Source: CAYPZL01 sp964415045 (GTDB lineage Bacteria; Planctomycetota; Phycisphaerae; Sedimentisphaerales; Anaerobacaceae). From it: 25,753 nt of DNA. The translations under genes were made by a program, and so were the position numbers. The stretch's first letter is position 1; every line of letters starts with the position of its first letter. The DNA lies in the NCBI GenBank assembly GCA_964415045.1, contig CAYPZL010000067.1, forward strand, positions 1-25,753, in the 5' to 3' direction. Shown here piece after piece: positions 21,634 to 25,753 of this stretch. The notes under the pieces were generated by a model. It did not search any database. It was not told the origin of the DNA and saw only the letters and a list, made by a program, of their open reading frames with translations.

Positions 21634-22063
21634 CCTGTTCGCGTTCCGTTCTCACGTGTCATACCGATTACGAAAATTTCGTGGGCGGTAGCGTCGATGT
21701 CATCCTGAGGCGAAGCCGGAGGATCCGGCTACCGAACAGGAGGTTGGTGCCGGCCGCAGGCCAGATCCTCCACTGCGTTCAGGATGACAAGACCGCCCAC
21801 GAATTTAGCCCAATTCGTATCATTGGCAGCAACCGACGGACAGTATCGACCGCGATGCGAACGCACAGACTACTGGCACGTTCGCCGCCACGCAAATGGA
21901 TAAACGCGAACACAAACGGGCTGGGCGACTATTGCATGGACAGATCCGGCCCGTTGGGTGTAAGATTGAGGCTGGTTCAGCCTTGGATCCCCAGCGAACG
22001 GGCTGAGGGTGCGCGTTTTTCGCGATGCACGACGGTATTTTGAATGGTTTGAGTGGTTGGAAC
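21634..22063. other. Intergenic region with nested palindrome
   Basis: After the GNAT fragment the only structure seen is the nested palindrome at 21678-21803. The rest up to glnS shows no gene or clear promoter. Confidence 0.5.
21678..21803 (+). repeat. GTCATCCTGA family, full copy B, in a larger palindrome
   Basis: GTCATCCTGA (21699-21708) and TCAGGATGAC (21779-21788) are the same inverted ends as in copy A. An outer pair TTCGTGGGCGGT (21678-21689) and ACCGCCCACGAA (21792-21803) encloses it, a 12-bp perfect arm that copy A lacks. Inner arms again carry GGATCCGG and AGATCCTCC. Confidence 0.85.
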
Positions 22064-23833
22064 ATGAATAACGAGAAGGATGTATCGAATAACAGCTCAG
22101 GCGGCAACGCGGGCGAGGAGAGAAAGCTGGACTTTGTCCGGCAGATCGTGGCCGACGATCTTCGGACGAGCAAATGGGGCGGGGCGGTGGTCACGCGTTT
22201 TCCGCCGGAGCCCAACGGCTACCTGCACATCGGGCACGCCAAGAGCATCTGCCTGAACTTCGGCATCGCCGCCGAGTTCGGCGGACGCTGCCACCTGCGC
22301 TTCGACGACACCAACCCCGAGAAGGAGGAGCAGGAGTACGTCGATTCCATCACCGAAGACGTCCGCTGGCTTGGCTGGGACTGGGGCGAGCACCTCTACT
22401 TCGGCTCCGACTACTTCCAGCAGATGTACGACTACGCGGTCCAGCTCATCAAGCAGGGCAAGGCCTACGTCTGCGACCTCACCGCCGAAGAGACGCGCCG
22501 GTATCGCGGTACGCTCACCGAGCCGGGCAAGAACAGCCCCTACCGCGACCGTTCGGCCGAGGAGAACCTCGACCTCTTTGAGCGCATGCGCAAGGGCGAG
22601 TTCCCCGACGGCTCCCGCACGCTCCGCGCGAAGATCGACATGGCGCACCCGAATCTTAACCTGCGCGACCCGGTGATGTACCGCATCATCCACGCCTCAC
22701 ACCACCGCACGGGCGACAACTGGTGTATCTATCCGATGTACGACTGGGCCCACGGGCTCGAAGATTCCATCGAGCGGATCACGCACTCGATCTGCACGCT
22801 GGAGTTCGAGAACCACCGCCCGCTGTACGACTGGTTCCTCGACGCGATCAACGACGGGCGCACCGACGACGGCTCCGGGCCCTGGGGCAAAAAGATTCAG
22901 CACCCGCAGCAGATCGAGTTCGCCCGGCTGAACCTGAGCTACACCGTGATGAGCAAGCGCAAGCTGCTTCGGCTCGTGCAGGAGGGTCTGGTCAGCGGGT
23001 GGGACGATCCGCGCATGCCGACGATCTCCGGCCTGCGCCGGCGCGGCTATTCGCCGGCGGCCATCCGCAACTTCTGCAAGGTCATCGGCGTCAACAAGTT
23101 CCACAGCACCGTCGACATCGCGTTGCTGGAGCATTGCCTGCGCGAGGACTTGAACAAGACCTCGCCGCGCGTGATGGCGGTGCTGCAGCCGCTGAAGGTC
23201 GTTATCGACAACTACCCCGAGGGCCAGAGCGAGCAGCTCGACGCGATCAACAATCCGGAGGACCCGTCGGCCGGCACGCGGAAGGTGCCGTTCTCGCGCG
23301 AGCTGTACATCGAGCGCGACGACTTCATGGAGGAGCCGCCGAAGAAGTTCTTCCGGCTGGCCCCCGGCCGCGAGGTCCGCTTGCGCTACGCGTACTTTGT
23401 CACTTGCACCGACGTGGTCAAGGACGCCGAGGGCAACGTCGTCGAGCTGCACTGCACCTACGACCCGGCCACCCGCGGCGGCGACGCCCCGGACGGCCGC
23501 CGGGTCAAGGCTACGCTGCACTGGGTCTCGGCCCCGCATGCGCTCAAGGCCGAGGTCCGGCTCTACGACAACCTGTTCACCAAGGAAAATCCCGACGACG
23601 TCGAGGAAGGCCAGGACTTCACCGCCAACCTCAACCCGAACTCGCTGGAGGTCCGCAAGGACTGCTGCGTCGAGCCGTCCCTGGCCGGCGCCGAGCCGCT
23701 GAGCCGTTACCAGTTCGAGCGCATCGGCTACTTCTGCGCCGACCCCGACAGCACGCCCGAGACGCTGGTCTTCAACCGAACCGTAAGTCTTCGTGACACT
23801 TGGGCCAAAATCCGGAAGAAGGGTGGCAAGTAA
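22064..23833 (+). CDS. glnS: Glutaminyl-tRNA synthetase
   Basis: GlnRS charges tRNA(Gln) directly; its presence suggests that the indirect Glu-tRNA amidotransferase route is not the only source. The product is 589 residues from ATG 22064; an in-frame ATG at 22025 adds 13 residues and also lacks a good ribosome binding site. RFPPEPNGYLHIGHAKSICL contains the class I HIGH motif (about residue 55), and VMSKRKL (about 294-300) is the GlnRS form of KMSKS. The GDNWCIYPMYDWAHGLEDSI region and the C-terminal anticodon-binding beta barrels (PFSRELYIERDDFMEEPPKK) are typical of GlnRS rather than GluRS. The length is a little above the E. coli enzyme. Confidence 0.95.
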   Translation: MNNEKDVSNNSSGGNAGEERKLDFVRQIVADDLRTSKWGGAVVTRFPPEPNGYLHIGHAKSICLNFGIAAEFGGRCHLRFDDTNPEKEEQEYVDSITEDVRWLGWDWGEHLYFGSDYFQQMYDYAVQLIKQGKAYVCDLTAEETRRYRGTLTEPGKNSPYRDRSAEENLDLFERMRKGEFPDGSRTLRAKIDMAHPNLNLRDPVMYRIIHASHHRTGDNWCIYPMYDWAHGLEDSIERITHSICTLEFENHRPLYDWFLDAINDGRTDDGSGPWGKKIQHPQQIEFARLNLSYTVMSKRKLLRLVQEGLVSGWDDPRMPTISGLRRRGYSPAAIRNFCKVIGVNKFHSTVDIALLEHCLREDLNKTSPRVMAVLQPLKVVIDNYPEGQSEQLDAINNPEDPSAGTRKVPFSRELYIERDDFMEEPPKKFFRLAPGREVRLRYAYFVTCTDVVKDAEGNVVELHCTYDPATRGGDAPDGRRVKATLHWVSAPHALKAEVRLYDNLFTKENPDDVEEGQDFTANLNPNSLEVRKDCCVEPSLAGAEPLSRYQFERIGYFCADPDSTPETLVFNRTVSLRDTWAKIRKKGGK

Positions 23834-23834
23834 A

Positions 23835-23853
23835 GGCGAGAGGAAATCTCGCC
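23835..23853. terminator. Hairpin after glnS, possible bidirectional terminator
   Basis: GGCGAGA (23835-23841) pairs with TCTCGCC (23847-23853) around GGAAA, starting 2 bases after the glnS stop, between convergent genes. A T-run is not present, so strength is doubtful. Confidence 0.4.
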
Positions 23854-23894
23854 GCGGGCTTGCCCACCCGGTTCAAGGGCACCGTGACGAAAAG

Positions 23895-24254
23895 CTACTT
23901 GGCCATGATCATTTTGATGGCGGTGATGAGCAGGGCGAGGCCGAAGAACTTTTTCAGCAGGGCGGCGTTGATGCAGGTCGCGAGTTTGGCGCCGAGGAGG
24001 CCGCCGAAGAAGAAGCCGAGACAGATCAGGGCGGCGATCTTGATATCCACGTGGCCATGCTTGTAGTAGGTCCAGGCGGCCAGCAGGCCGATGGGCGGGA
24101 CCATCAGGGCCAGCGTCGTGCCCTGGGCGGTGTGCTGGGTGAGCCCGAAAAGAAAGACCAGGCAGGGGACGATGAGGATGCCGCCGCCGATGCCGAGCAG
24201 GCCGCTCAGGATGCCGGCGGCCAGTCCTACCGCGAGTATGAGGAGGATATTCAT
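23895..24254 (-). CDS. TSUP/TauE-SafE family membrane protein, half-size
   Basis: A 119-residue integral membrane protein from ATG 24254. It has the family N-terminal motif GLAAGILSGLLGIGGGILIVP, the conserved TQHTAQGTTLALMVP segment, a YYKHGHVDIK loop and a second hydrophobic hairpin ending in LLITAIKMI. TSUP (PF01925) transporters carry sulfite, sulfoacetate or other anions and usually have about 250 residues in two repeats; this is one repeat, so it may work as a dimer. The gene lies 40 bases downstream of trpC on the same strand. The substrate is not predictable. Confidence 0.85.
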   Translation of the reverse strand: MNILLILAVGLAAGILSGLLGIGGGILIVPCLVFLFGLTQHTAQGTTLALMVPPIGLLAAWTYYKHGHVDIKIAALICLGFFFGGLLGAKLATCINAALLKKFFGLALLITAIKMIMAK

Positions 24255-24294
24255 AACGTTCGATCTTTCTGAAAGCATGATGTCACGCCCGGGC

Positions 24295-25098
24295 TCAGCC
24301 GAACAGCTCGGCGAATTTCTCTTCGATGTCACGGTGGGCGCAGAGGGTCTGGCCGATGAGGACGGCCTTGACGCCCATGGTCTTGAGCTTCTCGACGTCG
24401 GCGCGGGTCTTGACGCCGCTCTCGGAGACCAGCTCGTTCGTATGTTCGAGCAGCCCCGCGAGCCGGCCCGTGGTATTCAGGTCCACCGTCATCGTCGTCA
24501 GGTCGCGGTTGTTGACGCCGAGCACGCTGTAGCCCTTCTTGGGAAACCCGATGAGGCTGCGCACGGCCATGAGCGTGTCGGCGTGGTGCACCTCTAACAG
24601 GACCGTCAGCGTCAGCTCGGCCGCCGCGATCATCAGGTCCATCAATTCGCCCGGCTTGAGTGCGTCGGCGATCAGCAGAATCGCGTCGGCGCCGGCCGCC
24701 CGGGCCTCGTAGACCTGCCAGACGTCGATGATGAAGTCCTTGCGCAGGACCGGCAGTGACACCGCCTGCTTGACCTGCTCGAGGTATTCGAGCCGGCCCT
24801 GGAAGTACTTCTCGTCGGTCAGCACGCTGATCGCGTCGGCGCCGCACCGCTCGTACGTTTGCGCGATGGCGACCGGGTCGAAGTCGGGGCGGATCAGGCC
24901 GGCCGAGGGCGAGGCCTTCTTGACCTCCGCAATCACGTTGATGCCGCGCGGGTTGCGCTTCGTTACCGCTTTGTAGAAGTTGCGGCACTTGTCCCTTCCG
25001 GCCGCCTGCTCCCGGAGCTCGGCCAGGCTGATGCGAGACTGCCGCTGCCGCACTTCCTCGCGCTTATCTGTGATAATTGTATCCAGAATGTCGGTCAA
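24295..25098 (-). CDS. trpC: Indole-3-glycerol phosphate synthase
   Basis: TrpC closes the indole ring in tryptophan synthesis. The 267-residue TIM-barrel protein starts best at TTG 25098 (LTDILDTIITDKREEVRQRQ, AGGA 9 bases upstream); the frame extends further upstream only through repeat-like sequence. Key motifs are INVIAEVKKASPSAG with the catalytic Lys, YERCGADAISVLTDEKYFQG, LPVLRKDFIID, LLEVHH, VLGVNNRDLTTM, and the phosphate-binding VSESGVKTRADV end. The length is normal for a monofunctional enzyme. No other trp gene is in the window. Confidence 0.93.
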   Translation of the reverse strand: MTDILDTIITDKREEVRQRQSRISLAELREQAAGRDKCRNFYKAVTKRNPRGINVIAEVKKASPSAGLIRPDFDPVAIAQTYERCGADAISVLTDEKYFQGRLEYLEQVKQAVSLPVLRKDFIIDVWQVYEARAAGADAILLIADALKPGELMDLMIAAAELTLTVLLEVHHADTLMAVRSLIGFPKKGYSVLGVNNRDLTTMTVDLNTTGRLAGLLEHTNELVSESGVKTRADVEKLKTMGVKAVLIGQTLCAHRDIEEKFAELFG

Positions 25099-25149
25099 CG
25101 TTCTCGGTCCTCTCGGCAAAACAGCATCGCGCCGGTTTTCGATTGTCCC

Positions 25150-25215
25150 CGTGGCGCCAAACGTCATCGGCAGCGCAGCGAAGCAATCTCTCTCGCTACG
25201 ACCGGAGCGGCCGAC
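25150..25215. repeat. Repeat remnant upstream of trpC (GCGAAGCAATCTC type)
   Basis: The stretch contains GCAGCGCAGCGAAGCAATC followed by CTCGCTACGACCGG. It resembles the widespread interspersed repeat with GCGAAGCAATCTC, and shares AGCGCAGCGAAG with copy A of the GTCATCCTGA family. Ends are not clear, so this is a partial copy. Confidence 0.4.
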
Positions 25216-25253
25216 GCCTGGACGACAACGCGTCCCCGGCACGTGACAAGTCG

Positions 25254-25661
25254 TCAAGACGGTGACACGGCGTCGGAGACCTGGACGTATCCCATGCGCA
25301 GCTCGCTCAGTGTGCTCTTGAGGGCCTTTTCTTCTTCCGGCGTCAGATTGCCCTTCGTCTTCTCTTCGAGCGCTTCGAGCATATCGATATTGTACTTGGC
25401 CATCTCCAGGTCGGGCTGCCGGCCTTCCTGGCCTTTGACCTGCAGGACGCCCAGGGCAAAGAGGGCCTGCGTCGTCAGCATGCTGATCAGTCCGGCCAGG
25501 TCGCCCTTCGGCAGCGGGCCCCGGGGCTGCTCGGCCTCCTCGGCCTTCTTTTTCTTTTCTTCCGCCTCCTTCGCCGCCAAGACCTCTTTGTCGTGCTGGG
25601 CTTCCTTCTTCCAGTCTTCGTCAATGATGAGCTTCTTTTCCTGTTTCTCTTCTTCGGCCAT
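25254..25661 (-). CDS. DUF1844 protein
   Basis: A 135-residue soluble protein. Residues 1-45 are highly charged and Lys/Glu-rich (EEEKQEKKLIIDEDWKKEAQ, EAEEKKKKAEEAEQ), probably coiled coil or disordered. The DUF1844 core follows (LAGLISMLTTQALFALG, then AKYNIDMLEALEEKTKGNLT and a helical end). The function is unknown; the domain is common in planctomycetes and some other bacteria. AAAGGG precedes the ATG at 10 bases. It lies 155 bases upstream of trpC on the same strand. Confidence 0.88.
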   Translation of the reverse strand: MAEEEKQEKKLIIDEDWKKEAQHDKEVLAAKEAEEKKKKAEEAEQPRGPLPKGDLAGLISMLTTQALFALGVLQVKGQEGRQPDLEMAKYNIDMLEALEEKTKGNLTPEEEKALKSTLSELRMGYVQVSDAVSPS

Positions 25662-25700
25662 ACCGAGTCACCCTTTGGGAGTTTCGAGTTTTGAATCTTT

Positions 25701-25717
25701 ACTGAACTTTTGCAAAA
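25701..25717. repeat. 17-base repeat, second copy
   Basis: ACTGAACTTTTGCAAAA here is identical to 4046-4062. Both copies precede minus-strand genes (DUF1844 and mnmE) in AT-rich spacer. Confidence 0.7.
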
Positions 25718-25753
25718 TGGAGATTAGGCTTACTTTAGGGAGGAAAAATCTTC

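Overview
The window looks like part of a chromosome from a high-GC Gram-negative bacterium, most likely a planctomycete (Phycisphaerae-type) or a close PVC relative. The basis is inference from gene content: a Tat-exported sulfatase, a large secreted protein resembling the hydrazine synthase alpha subunit with two CxxCH haem motifs, an LptB ATPase, a DUF1844 protein, an AP2-HNH endonuclease, a GxxExxY protein, and many short interspersed repeats. No rRNA, tRNA or CRISPR array was found.

Layout. Positions 1-2500 are accessory: a palindrome, a probably 5'-truncated DUF4238-like gene, a GxxExxY gene bracketed by inverted 31-33 nt repeats, an HNH-AP2 endonuclease and two more repeat families. Positions 2508-6987 (minus strand) hold a housekeeping run: metallophosphoesterase, yidC, mnmE. 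Positions 7216-12778 (plus strand) run lptB, an OLD-like AAA ATPase, a small Toprim-like protein, def, fmt and rsmB. The ATPase/Toprim pair sits inside this housekeeping series and looks like an inserted defence-type module. A ParE/RelE-type toxin-antitoxin pair follows with its own promoter. Positions 13393-18639 hold the haem-type secreted protein and the Tat sulfatase (both minus), with two orphan genes between them. The right part has a putative origin-like region, dnaA, a coupled pair of small unknown genes, a GNAT pseudogene, glnS, then on the minus strand DUF1844, trpC and a half-size TSUP protein.

How the genes work together. def, fmt and rsmB serve translation initiation and ribosome maturation; mnmE modifies tRNA, glnS charges tRNA and yidC inserts membrane proteins. 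dnaA, yidC and mnmE in one window recall the ancestral origin-region cluster, here rearranged.

The most unusual signal is a heptanucleotide repeat (consensus GATTGNN, or AATCNNC on the other strand). It sits as exact 7-nt tandem units in the def-fmt gap and, in frame, inside two conserved RNA-modification genes: between G2 and G3 of the MnmE GTPase domain (10 units, then 5 inverted units) and between methyltransferase motifs in RsmB (8 units). The GATTGGG form contains no stop codon in any of the six frames, which may explain how it survives inside genes.
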